DNA of 64,000 nucleotides from Pseudomonas lijiangensis (GTDB lineage Bacteria > Pseudomonadota > Gammaproteobacteria > Pseudomonadales > Pseudomonadaceae): positions 4,537,001-4,601,000 of the forward strand of contig NZ_CP076668.1 of assembly GCF_018968705.1 (NCBI RefSeq), read 5' to 3'. Positions within the stretch are counted from its first letter, which is position 1, and each line of letters begins with the position of its first letter. Position numbers and translations under genes: made by a program. Below the pieces are notes generated by a model. It worked only from the letters and a program-made list of their open reading frames with translations. It made no database searches and was not told the DNA's origin. Below are positions 1-7,726 of the stretch, one piece after another.

Positions 1-30
1 CAGGGAGTCAACCCAATAAAGGAGCAAGAT

Positions 31-717
31 ATGAATATCGGCAGCGTTGTATCAACCGCAGTTAAACCTCAACTACCTTCTGTTCAGCCTGGTGTTTCAA
101 CGCCCATAAAAACGGCTGCCCCAGAAGCAGAGTCCGCCCTGAGCGCCAAAGAGGCACGAGCCAAAGCGTTTTATACTCGGGAGGAAGAGCCGTGGAAGGG
201 AAAATTTTACAATTATGGCGACAACTTTATAAAATCAGAAGAGCGCCCCATGACCAAAGATTTCTATCTAGGTCAACTAGAAACGGATGCCTCGATAGAT
301 TTGACTCTTATGCAATGTTACTACGATGACTTTAGAAAAGAGCTTGTCGAGCTGAGGCCAGACCTGGCCAACAAAGGTTTCGGCTATACACTGGGAGACG
401 ATGCCCAGATAAAAGTAATCTCGTATGAAAACAGCCTGAATGAGGATGAGATAAAATGGCTTACCAAGACACTTAACAACATTGAAGAACTCAAGGAAAA
501 CGTTATCTCCCATGCCAAAATCATGATGGAGCTTGTCGATCATGACACAGAGAAGTTTGGCGGCAAATACATTCTGAACCTCATGAATTTTCAAGACACC
601 ATCGACTACGGAAAAGTCGTGGCTGTCAGAAGAAATGAGATGAGTGATGAATGGGTACGACAGATTCATCAAAATGCAGAGAAACGAGAGCCATCATTGA
701 TTGATATCAGGGCTTGA
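31..717 (+). CDS. Hypothetical protein with type III secretion-like N-terminus
   Basis: I do not recognise the family. The 228-residue product starts at an ATG 7 bases after an AAAGGAG ribosome binding site. It has no hydrophobic signal peptide or membrane segment. The first 50 residues are rich in Ser, Pro, Thr and Ala (6 Ser), position 3 is Ile, and residues 1-12 contain no acidic residue; the rest is charged, mostly helical and soluble-looking. That N-terminal composition matches the loose rules described for P. syringae type III effectors, but only 30 bases upstream are visible, so an hrp box cannot be assessed. Base composition is clearly more AT-rich than the core genes downstream, consistent with an acquired gene. 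The open frame is certain; any function is a guess. Confidence 0.6.
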   Translation: MNIGSVVSTAVKPQLPSVQPGVSTPIKTAAPEAESALSAKEARAKAFYTREEEPWKGKFYNYGDNFIKSEERPMTKDFYLGQLETDASIDLTLMQCYYDDFRKELVELRPDLANKGFGYTLGDDAQIKVISYENSLNEDEIKWLTKTLNNIEELKENVISHAKIMMELVDHDTEKFGGKYILNLMNFQDTIDYGKVVAVRRNEMSDEWVRQIHQNAEKREPSLIDIRA

Positions 718-775
718 TTGATAAAGAGGTGATCTGCCTCTCAGGCAGATCACCTTGTTTATAGAAAGATGAAGC

Positions 776-1678
776 TCAGTTCCTGGACCAATTGATCAGC
801 GTTCGCTTGCAGATATGCCCAAAATCGTACACATGAGGCTTATCTGCCATACTCTCCAACAATACATTCACTGCACTGTATGTTCCAGCCAGATACTGAG
901 TGCTCCAGGTATTACGCCCATTGTGTTTATGAACGAAATTACCGGCATAATTACCGCTCTCGCAACGATCAAACTCGAAAAGCTCCGAAATCTTGCCCAT
1001 TGCATCAGAGGTAAAAGTTTTAGGAATTTTTTTCATCCCACGATGGGGCTCCAACTCAAAATACATCACCCCACCCTCCAACGGATAAGCCTTGCTATCA
1101 GTAAATGTCCCCTCAAGCAATGTCTTCGTAAAAGCCTGCGTAGCCAGGAAAGGTGGCTTGGTCAAACCATAAGGTATTTTCAGAAAGCCCTCTTCATGAT
1201 GAAGTTCATAGCGCATATGGGGGTACGAGCCGAAAACGATACGGTAGCCTGCCTTATCAAAAACAGCCCCCTCAGAAGCCATCACCCGGATATTGATCCG
1301 TGCGCCCGGTTTCAAACTCCGGATAGCCTCAGGCCCGCTGTATCTCTTGAGTACCCACTTGCCACCATCAACCTGATACTCGACTTTCCATGCGCGATTC
1401 AATGCACCGAGCCCCGGCGTTGCGAGCAGTACATCCTGACCGCGAACCGCTGTGAAAGTATAACGGTCGACCGAGGTGACGCTCTGCAATGTCTGTTCGA
1501 TCTGATGAATACGGTCGCTCAATACCGTAAACGCTTCGCCGTCGATCTCTTGCACTTGGGCAGCAGTCGAAGCGGAAGGCTCGACAGCCCCTTCAGTCTG
1601 CGCGAGGGAATGACATGAAAACACCCATAACACTCCGGATAAAAACGCAGGGTAAAACCAGTTCCTGTTTTTGTTCAT
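776..1678 (-). CDS. Hypothetical exported protein
   Basis: A 300-residue protein of unrecognised family. I chose the internal ATG at 1678, not the upstream one at 1762, because AAGGAAG sits 5-7 bases before it and the protein then opens with a clear Sec signal peptide (MNKNRNWFYPAFLSGVLWVF followed by SCHSLAQ). A short heptad-like stretch follows, then a mixed beta/alpha region with several Cys residues in the last quarter, fitting a periplasmic or secreted protein. It is convergent with the unknown gene at 31-717. Codon use is more AT-rich than in the penicillin-binding protein gene upstream, so both unknown genes may belong to an accessory patch. Confidence 0.55.
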   Translation of the reverse strand: MNKNRNWFYPAFLSGVLWVFSCHSLAQTEGAVEPSASTAAQVQEIDGEAFTVLSDRIHQIEQTLQSVTSVDRYTFTAVRGQDVLLATPGLGALNRAWKVEYQVDGGKWVLKRYSGPEAIRSLKPGARINIRVMASEGAVFDKAGYRIVFGSYPHMRYELHHEEGFLKIPYGLTKPPFLATQAFTKTLLEGTFTDSKAYPLEGGVMYFELEPHRGMKKIPKTFTSDAMGKISELFEFDRCESGNYAGNFVHKHNGRNTWSTQYLAGTYSAVNVLLESMADKPHVYDFGHICKRTLINWSRN

Positions 1679-2050
1679 GATAACTTCCTTGGTATTTATT
1701 TTATGCCGGGCACCCTTGCCACTGACAGGCTGAAAATAATCACCAAGTTCCATCAGGTTCAATCCCGAATAAAATAAAAGGAATACTCCTACATACTGTA
1801 ATTTCAGAGATAACTGACGCCTTTGCGGGCAACATCCTTATCCATGAATAACGATACAGTGAAGGAACCATCCCCCCTTCTGCCCGAAATGTCCCACACC
1901 CCAAGACATTTTTTCCCGCCGCCCCGGCCAGCGTCTAAGCTTGAGACAAGTGCGACTACAGGGTGACCGGGCCAATCGATCATGGGCGTATTACGGCATT
2001 CCGATACCAGGCAAGGTGTGATTTCTGCTGAGCGTCAGGATGACCCTCCC
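1679..2050. other. Intergenic region between divergent genes
   Basis: This 370-base stretch separates the exported hypothetical protein (minus strand) from the penicillin-binding protein (plus strand) and must hold both promoters. Its left half is AT-rich. I see no RNA gene, clear operator or convincing terminator. The frame of the downstream gene is open back to an ATG at 1982, but no ribosome binding site supports that start. Confidence 0.4.
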
Positions 2051-5000
2051 ATGTCCAGCCCTCCCCGGCGAAAGCGTTACGGGTGGCGGGTGTTCTGGGT
2101 TGTGGTGGTCATGGGCGGCGTTGCATTGGGAGCAGCCATTGCCGTCGAGAGCCGCAGTTCCAGGCTTCAGGCCAAGGAGTTCAGCCGCTTTGCCGCCAGC
2201 TTGAGTTACACCCTGGAGCCCGGTCCGAGCGATGCGGTGGTCTATCCCGGTGCGGGGCCGTTCGACAAGCGTCTGGGCTATTCGTCGATGGATGAATTCC
2301 TGTCGCGCCTGCTCAAGCGTGACTATCTGATTACCCGGCAGACACGCTTCTCTCCCGAACTGTTGCGCTACAGCCAGCACGGTTTTTTCGTGCCTTACGA
2401 GGAGAAAATCCAGGCGGGCCTGTCGATTACCGACTGCCGCAGCGAGCCGCTGTATGAGTTTCGCTATCCCCAGCAACTCTACGCCGACTTCGCCTCTATC
2501 CCGCCCCTGGTGGTAAGCAGTCTCTTGTTTATCGAGAACCGTGACCTGCTCGATGAGCAACAGCCCCTGGCCAACCCGGCCGTGGATTGGCCGCGCTTCG
2601 CCAAAGCGGCACTGTCACAGGTGGCCAAGGTCTTTTCGATCCCCGGGCAGTCGGCAGGCGGCAGTACCCTGGCGACACAACTGGAAAAATACCGCCACTC
2701 GCCAGACGGTCTGACGCAATCGGGTTCGGAGAAGCTGCGGCAGATGATTTCTGCCAGTGTGCGGGCCTATCTGCCGGGCGAGCAGACCTTGCAGGCGCGT
2801 CAGCATGTGGTGCGCGATTACCTGAACAGTGTGCCGTTATCTGCCGTGCCCGGGCATGGCGAAGTCCATGGCATGGCCGAAGGCTTGCGGGTCTGGTTTG
2901 GCGCCGACTTTGCCAGAACCAATCAGATCCTTGCCTCTGATCCCGAAGACGCAAAAGGCCTGGCTGAAAAAGGTCTGGCATTACGCGAAGTGTTATCGCT
3001 GTTCATCGCGCAGCGCCGTCCATCCTTTTATCTGACCAAGGGTCGGCTGGAACTGGCGGACCTTACCGATAGCCATATCCGCCTGCTCGCTCAGGCCAAA
3101 GTCATCGATGAGCCTCTGGCTAATGCCGCACTGGCCAGCACCGTCACCTACCGTAACTGGGTGCAGCAACCGACGATCCAGCCCATCGAAACCAACAAGG
3201 GCATCAGCGTTGCCCGAAGCCGACTGTCCAACCTCCTCAATCGTCCGCTCTACGATCTGGACCGGCTCGACCTGTCGGCCACCAGCACGTTGCAGGGCGA
3301 ACTGCAAAACAGCGTCAGCCAGTACCTGCGCGACCTGGCGAACCCGGAGTTCGCGGAAAAGATCGGTCTGTTCGGCGAGCGGCTGCTGTCACCGGCCAGT
3401 ACGGCTCAGGTGCGCTACAGCTTCACCTTGTTCGAACGCGGTCCGGACGGTTCTCGGGTACGGGTGCAAACCGACAGCACCGATCAGCCGTTCGACATCA
3501 ACGAAGGCAGCAAACTGGAACTGGGCTCCACCGCCAAGATGCGGGTGCTGACCACCTACCTGGAGATCATCGCCGAACTGCATGAACGCTACGCAGCCAT
3601 GAGCGTGACCGAGTTGAGAAAGACGCCGGTGGAAGAGCCCGACCGGCTGACCCGCTGGGCCGTGGATTATCTGATACAGAACAAGGACCGGGACCTGTCG
3701 AAAATGCTCTCCGCGGCACTGGATCGGCAGTACTCGGCCAGCCCCGGCGAAAGCTTTTTTACCGGCGGCGGTCTGCATCGCTTCAACAACTTCCGTCGCG
3801 AAGACAACGAGCGGATTCCGACACTGCGCGAGTCATTGCGCGAGTCGATCAACCTGCCGTTCATTCGCCTGATGCGCGATCTGGTGCGCTACAGCACCTA
3901 TCAGGCACCGAACAACAGCGCCGCGTTGCTCAAGGACGACAACAACCCGCGCCGTCAGGAATACCTGAGCCAGTTTGCCGATCGCGAAGGCACGGTTTTC
4001 CTGCTCAAGTTCTGGAAGCGCTACAAGGACAAATCTACCCAGGAGCGGCTGGACACCTTTCTCGATGGCATCCATCCCACCGCAATCCGCCTGGCTGCGG
4101 TGCATCGTTACTTGTTGCCAGGTGCCGACCAGGACGCCTTCAATGCCTTTGTCCGCGCCCATCTGGTCGAGAGCGGAATCAACCAGAAACTCACTGATAA
4201 ACGCCTGGCCGAGCTGTACAAGAACTATGGGCCTGGTGCCTACGACTTGCCGGATCAGGGCTATATCGCTCGTGTCCATCCTCTGGACCTGTGGCTGCTC
4301 GGCTACCTGCTGAAATACCCCGAAGCACAGTTCAAGGATGCAGTTGCCGCCAGCCGTCATGAACGCCAGGAAGTCTATGGCTGGCTGTTCAAGAGCCGGC
4401 ACAAGAGCGCTCGGGACAGTCGCATCCGCACGATGATGGAAGTCGAGGCGTTTCTGGATATCGAACAGCGCTGGCAGCGAGTGGGTTATCCGTTCGATCA
4501 TCTGGTGCCCTCACTGGCGACGGCCATCGGCAGTTCGGGCGACCGCCCTGCGGCATTGGCCGAACTGATCGGCATCATCCAGAACGATGGCATCCGCTTG
4601 CCCGCCCTGCGCATCGACAGCCTGCATTTTGCTGCCGGCACACCTTATGAAACCGTGCTGGTCAGCAACCCGGAGCTGGGCAAGCGCGTGCTGCCTTCCG
4701 AAGTGGCAGCCGCCATGCGCGAAGCACTGTCGCAGGTGGTGGATGGCGGGACAGCCAAGCGTGTGCAAGGTACGTTCAAATTGCAGGACGGCAGCATCCT
4801 GGCCATGGGCGGCAAGACCGGCACCGGCGACAACCGTATCGAAAGCATTGGTGCGGGTGGACGGGTGATCAGCTCGCGCGCCATCAACCGCACAGCCACT
4901 TTTGTGTTCTACCTCGGTGAAAACCACTTCGGCACCCTGACCGCTTTTGTACCTGGCCGCGCCGCCGAAGGCTTCAGGTTTACCTCGGCCTTGCCGGTGC

Positions 5001-5089
5001 AAGTGCTCAAGGGCATGGCTCCCATTCTCGTGCCCTATCTGGAAAATGGCGGGCATGCCATGTGCGGTGCGCCCTCTCCACGCGCATGA
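2051..5089 (+). CDS. Class A penicillin-binding protein-like peptidoglycan synthase with divergent transglycosylase
   Basis: A 1012-residue bitopic membrane protein predicted to polymerise and cross-link peptidoglycan in the periplasm. The start at 2051 follows AGGA; an upstream ATG at 1982 has no ribosome binding site. A basic N-terminus precedes one membrane segment (about residues 11-30). A GT51-like domain follows, with Glu162 in an IENRD motif where the family usually has ED, and GGSTLATQ near 203-210. A transpeptidase domain has all three serine-acyltransferase motifs: STAK (Ser493), SIN (about 599) and KTGTG (Lys922). The second conserved transglycosylase Glu is not obvious in the region EKLRQMISASVRAYL. 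It is longer than ordinary PBP1a/1b (about 770-850 residues). Glycosyltransferase activity may therefore be weak or lost, while transpeptidation looks intact. Confidence 0.85.
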   Translation: MSSPPRRKRYGWRVFWVVVVMGGVALGAAIAVESRSSRLQAKEFSRFAASLSYTLEPGPSDAVVYPGAGPFDKRLGYSSMDEFLSRLLKRDYLITRQTRFSPELLRYSQHGFFVPYEEKIQAGLSITDCRSEPLYEFRYPQQLYADFASIPPLVVSSLLFIENRDLLDEQQPLANPAVDWPRFAKAALSQVAKVFSIPGQSAGGSTLATQLEKYRHSPDGLTQSGSEKLRQMISASVRAYLPGEQTLQARQHVVRDYLNSVPLSAVPGHGEVHGMAEGLRVWFGADFARTNQILASDPEDAKGLAEKGLALREVLSLFIAQRRPSFYLTKGRLELADLTDSHIRLLAQAKVIDEPLANAALASTVTYRNWVQQPTIQPIETNKGISVARSRLSNLLNRPLYDLDRLDLSATSTLQGELQNSVSQYLRDLANPEFAEKIGLFGERLLSPASTAQVRYSFTLFERGPDGSRVRVQTDSTDQPFDINEGSKLELGSTAKMRVLTTYLEIIAELHERYAAMSVTELRKTPVEEPDRLTRWAVDYLIQNKDRDLSKMLSAALDRQYSASPGESFFTGGGLHRFNNFRREDNERIPTLRESLRESINLPFIRLMRDLVRYSTYQAPNNSAALLKDDNNPRRQEYLSQFADREGTVFLLKFWKRYKDKSTQERLDTFLDGIHPTAIRLAAVHRYLLPGADQDAFNAFVRAHLVESGINQKLTDKRLAELYKNYGPGAYDLPDQGYIARVHPLDLWLLGYLLKYPEAQFKDAVAASRHERQEVYGWLFKSRHKSARDSRIRTMMEVEAFLDIEQRWQRVGYPFDHLVPSLATAIGSSGDRPAALAELIGIIQNDGIRLPALRIDSLHFAAGTPYETVLVSNPELGKRVLPSEVAAAMREALSQVVDGGTAKRVQGTFKLQDGSILAMGGKTGTGDNRIESIGAGGRVISSRAINRTATFVFYLGENHFGTLTAFVPGRAAEGFRFTSALPVQVLKGMAPILVPYLENGGHAMCGAPSPRA

Positions 5090-5120
5090 GACCGTTCGTC
5101 CGTATCTCTTTGCGAAACAT

Positions 5121-5145
5121 TTAAGATATATCTTAAGGTATATCT
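5121..5145. promoter_or_regulatory. Palindromic PadR/YqjI-type operator
   Basis: A perfect 16-base palindrome, ttaagatatatcttaa (5121-5136), is followed in phase by a second half-match, aggtatatct (5136-5145). It ends 15 bases before the PadR gene. Position and TATATC half-sites fit autoregulation by the adjacent repressor and control of the siderophore reductase co-transcribed with it. The palindrome is seen directly; its use as operator is inferred from gene order. Confidence 0.65.
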
Positions 5146-5160
5146 AAATCGTAACGAGAG

Positions 5161-5757
5161 ATGAAAAGAATGCGTGATGACCCTCACCACCCCCACGACC
5201 GTCCCCTGCTTCGCGAATATGGCGATGGCCGCGACGGTTTTGAAAAACGCCCTGGCCGTGAACGCGGCGGACGCGGCCCTCGGGTGTTCGCGCCCGGCGA
5301 CCTGAAGCTGCTGCTGCTGGCCTTGATTGCCGAACAGCCTTGCCATGGCTATGACCTGATCCGCCAGATCGAAGGCATGTTCGATGGTGCCTACAGCCCA
5401 AGCCCCGGCGTGATCTATCCCACCCTGACCTTTCTTGAAGAAAGCGAACTGATCCTGGGCGATGCCCAGGGCGGCAAAAAGCTCTACACCATCACGGCTG
5501 CCGGTCTGGAATCGCTGACCGAACAGGCCGTTGCGCTCGATGGCGTAAAGATGCGGATCGAAGTCAGCAAGCGCTCCCTGCGCGGCCACGACCGTCCACC
5601 AGAAATCCATGAAGCGGTTCATAACCTGCGGCATGCGCTGCAGATGCACCACGGTCGCTGGAGCCCGGAAGAAATTCTTCGTGTTCGCGACCTGCTCAAC
5701 GAGACCGCCAAATCCATCGTCGATGGCCCCCAATCTGCGTCGGAGAAGTCCGTATGA
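5161..5757 (+). CDS. PadR-family transcriptional repressor, YqjI-like
   Basis: A 198-residue regulator. Residues about 45-120 form the PadR winged-helix domain (LLLALIAEQPCHGYDLIRQI, then PSPGVIYPTL); the remainder is a helical dimerisation tail. The N-terminal extension carries a DPHHPHD cluster like the His-rich, metal-binding extension of E. coli YqjI, a nickel-responsive repressor of the ferric reductase gene yqjH. Here the next gene is also a YqjH-like reductase, overlapping by four bases (ATGA), and a palindromic operator lies just upstream. This strongly suggests a YqjI-YqjH pair controlling siderophore-iron reduction. Which metal it senses cannot be read from sequence, and the His cluster is shorter than in E. 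coli. Confidence 0.85.
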   Translation: MKRMRDDPHHPHDRPLLREYGDGRDGFEKRPGRERGGRGPRVFAPGDLKLLLLALIAEQPCHGYDLIRQIEGMFDGAYSPSPGVIYPTLTFLEESELILGDAQGGKKLYTITAAGLESLTEQAVALDGVKMRIEVSKRSLRGHDRPPEIHEAVHNLRHALQMHHGRWSPEEILRVRDLLNETAKSIVDGPQSASEKSV

Positions 5758-6524
5758 ATTCGCAACAATCGATCCATCGCGTCAACCATGAAATCCGAGT
5801 GCGCAAGCTTGAAGTCTTGCGTGTCACCGACCTGACCCCGCTGATGCGTCGCGTCACCCTGCACGGGCCGCAACTGGCGGGCTTCATCAGCATGGGCACC
5901 GATGACCACGTAAAACTGTTGTTCGCCCAGACGCCCGAAGAGCAGACGGCGCTGGACAACTTCACGCCCGGCAGCAACGGCGACGGCCCCCGCCCGGCCA
6001 TGCGCGACTACACACCGCGTCGTTACGACGAAGCGGCCGGCGAACTGGATATCGATTTTGTCCTGCACGGTGACGGCCCTGCCGCGACCTGGGCGGCGCA
6101 GGCCGAGCCGGGGCAGTTCCTGCATATCGCCGGCCCACGTGGCTCGATGGTGGTGCCGGATATCTTCGACAGCTATCTGCTGATCGGCGACGAAACCGCC
6201 ATCCCGGCCATTGCCCGCCGTCTGGAGTCGCTGTCGGCAAATCGCATCGCCCGGGTGGTGATCGAGATTGCCAACAAGGATGAGCAGCAGGTTCTCGCAA
6301 GCCAGGCAAAGGTGGACGTTACCTGGGTCGTTCGCGGTGAACAGGACTTGCTGGAAGTTGCCCGCGGTCTGGAAATACCTCCAGGCAAGCTCTACGCCTG
6401 GGTCGCCACCGAAGCGGCCTTGTCTCGCAAGATCCGCCGTGTGCTGCTGGACGAATTCGGGCTTGATGAGGGGTTCGTCAAGGCGGCTGGCTACTGGCGT
6501 CTGGATGAGAATGACGAAGGCTGA
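5754..6524 (+). CDS. Siderophore-interacting protein (YqjH/ViuB-type ferric-siderophore reductase)
   Basis: A 256-residue cytoplasmic flavoprotein of the SIP family, predicted to use NAD(P)H and FAD to reduce ferric siderophore complexes and release iron. The N-terminal FAD-binding barrel contains DYTPRRYD (about residues 84-91), the usual SIP flavin motif. A Rossmann-like NAD(P)H domain follows (LLIGDETAIPAIARRLE), and the C-terminal KAAGYWR motif is typical of the family. Length is normal. The start codon overlaps the stop of the PadR repressor gene, so translation is probably coupled. Both should be induced when the repressor leaves the palindromic operator upstream of the pair. Confidence 0.9.
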   Translation: MNSQQSIHRVNHEIRVRKLEVLRVTDLTPLMRRVTLHGPQLAGFISMGTDDHVKLLFAQTPEEQTALDNFTPGSNGDGPRPAMRDYTPRRYDEAAGELDIDFVLHGDGPAATWAAQAEPGQFLHIAGPRGSMVVPDIFDSYLLIGDETAIPAIARRLESLSANRIARVVIEIANKDEQQVLASQAKVDVTWVVRGEQDLLEVARGLEIPPGKLYAWVATEAALSRKIRRVLLDEFGLDEGFVKAAGYWRLDENDEG

Positions 6525-6537
6525 TCAGGCTGCTTCC

Positions 6538-6575
6538 TCGCGAATGAACGCGCTCATCGAGGCGTTCTTTCGCGA
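6538..6575. repeat. REP-like inverted repeat overlapping a gene end
   Basis: TCGCGAATGAACGC (6538-6551) is repeated inverted at 6562-6575 with one mismatch and a 10-base loop. It lies between convergent genes and covers the last codons of the Pr6Pr gene. It resembles the TTCGCG..GAAT.. REP sequences common in Pseudomonas and may act as a bidirectional transcription barrier. There is no U-tract. Confidence 0.6.
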
Positions 6576-7216
6576 AACCCTTTATCAATCCCCAGCAAAA
6601 CCAGCGCAATCACCATAAACCCCAGCAGCACGCCACCCGCATTGATAAAAGCCTGCCCATACCCGAGCGTGCCGACATCGATGAAGGGGTACATGTAATC
6701 CCCCAATGCATCGCCGCGCAGCAGGACATAGCCGAAGTAGAGGATCGGGTACAGCGTCCACAGCAGCACATGGTTAAAACGCAGCCTGCCTCTGGGCACA
6801 TACAGCCACCAATACACCACGAAGATCAGCGGCATGACGTCGTGCAGCAATTCGTCCGCGATCCACTGCAAGCCTTGTGGTTGCCACAGATGGCGCAACA
6901 GCAGGTTATAGGCGATGCCCACCAGCGCAATGCTGGCAGCAATGCCGCCGCACACGACCGGGTTGCGAAAGAACTCATGCCCGCGGGACTGGCGGTGACT
7001 CAATGCACAGGTGAGCGCCACCGCGACCAGCGTGTTGCTCAAGACCGTAAAGAAGCTGAAAAACCGGACCAGACCGCCCAGCAGGCTGGCCTGATCGGCC
7101 CAGCGCGCCCAGAAAATCAGATACATCTGGATAGCCAGGCCGGACCAGCCCAGGCAGGCGGCAACCAGCGTGTAGCGACGCTGTCCCTGCGTCAGTTGCG
7201 GATGTTCGCTGTGCAT
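6554..7216 (-). CDS. Pr6Pr family integral membrane protein
   Basis: A 220-residue protein with about six hydrophobic segments, matching the Pr6Pr (FAR-17a/AIG1-like) family, whose biochemical role is not established. Characteristic stretches include FFSFFTVLSNTLVA, a His-rich central helix (ELLHDVMPLIFVVYWWL) and YPFIDVGTLGYG near the C-terminus. I chose the ATG at 7216 because AAGGA lies seven bases upstream; the longer frame from 7261 would overlap the neighbouring gene. The last residues (FRERTPR) are encoded by the arm of a REP-like repeat, so the C-terminus may have been altered by repeat insertion. Confidence 0.75.
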   Translation of the reverse strand: MHSEHPQLTQGQRRYTLVAACLGWSGLAIQMYLIFWARWADQASLLGGLVRFFSFFTVLSNTLVAVALTCALSHRQSRGHEFFRNPVVCGGIAASIALVGIAYNLLLRHLWQPQGLQWIADELLHDVMPLIFVVYWWLYVPRGRLRFNHVLLWTLYPILYFGYVLLRGDALGDYMYPFIDVGTLGYGQAFINAGGVLLGFMVIALVLLGIDKGFRERTPR

Positions 7217-7254
7217 CTTTTGATCCTTGAAGGCCAGCGTCCATGCCGAGTGTC

Positions 7255-7482
7255 TTACCAACCCTTGCTGCGATGCAGCTTCACGTACAGCGCTTCGACT
7301 TTCTCGCGAGCCCAGGGCGTCTTGCGCAGAAAAGTCAGGCTGGACTTGATACTCGGATCACTCTTGAAGCAGCGAATATCGATGCGCTCAGACAAACCGG
7401 ACCATTGATAGTGCTCGACCAGAGCCTTGAGGATCTGTTCCAGCGTGACGCCGTGCAGAGGGTCGTTCTGGGTTGTTGTCAT
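7255..7482 (-). CDS. VF530/DUF2132 family small protein
   Basis: A 75-residue cytoplasmic protein that matches the VF530 (DUF2132) family end to end: it opens with [13 protein letters not shown] and continues with the conserved [22 protein letters not shown] core. Members are small helical proteins suggested from structure to bind DNA; no pathway is established. It lies 38 bases upstream of the Pr6Pr gene on the same strand and is divergent from the TonB receptor gene. Length is typical. Confidence 0.8.
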   Translation of the reverse strand: MTTTQNDPLHGVTLEQILKALVEHYQWSGLSERIDIRCFKSDPSIKSSLTFLRKTPWAREKVEALYVKLHRSKGW

Positions 7483-7641
7483 GACTGACCTTGAAGCTTG
7501 ATGAATGCGAAGGTGCGCACCTTAGCCGAGCCATCAGAAGGTAGGAAGAGCTTAGCGTGAGATGGCCGAAGTTTCGTTGGCTCCGACCACAGGAAAGCTT
7601 CAGGGCTCTTGGCAGAAAGTTCCCCTTCTCAAGCCAAAAAG

Positions 7642-7661
7642 AGATGTTATATTGTAACCAT
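7642..7661 (+). promoter_or_regulatory. Zur box upstream of TonB receptor
   Basis: GTTATATTGTAAC (7646-7658) is an interrupted palindrome close to the gammaproteobacterial Zur operator (GTTATA..ATAAC type). It sits about 70 bases before the start of the ZnuD-like receptor gene, where a repressor would block transcription when zinc is plentiful. It also lies in the divergent region shared with the VF530 gene. Confidence 0.7.
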
Positions 7662-7726
7662 AAATTACACACCCACACTTGCTCTCGACCTGGGGTTCTG
7701 CTGCACACCCCGCCAAGGAAATCACC

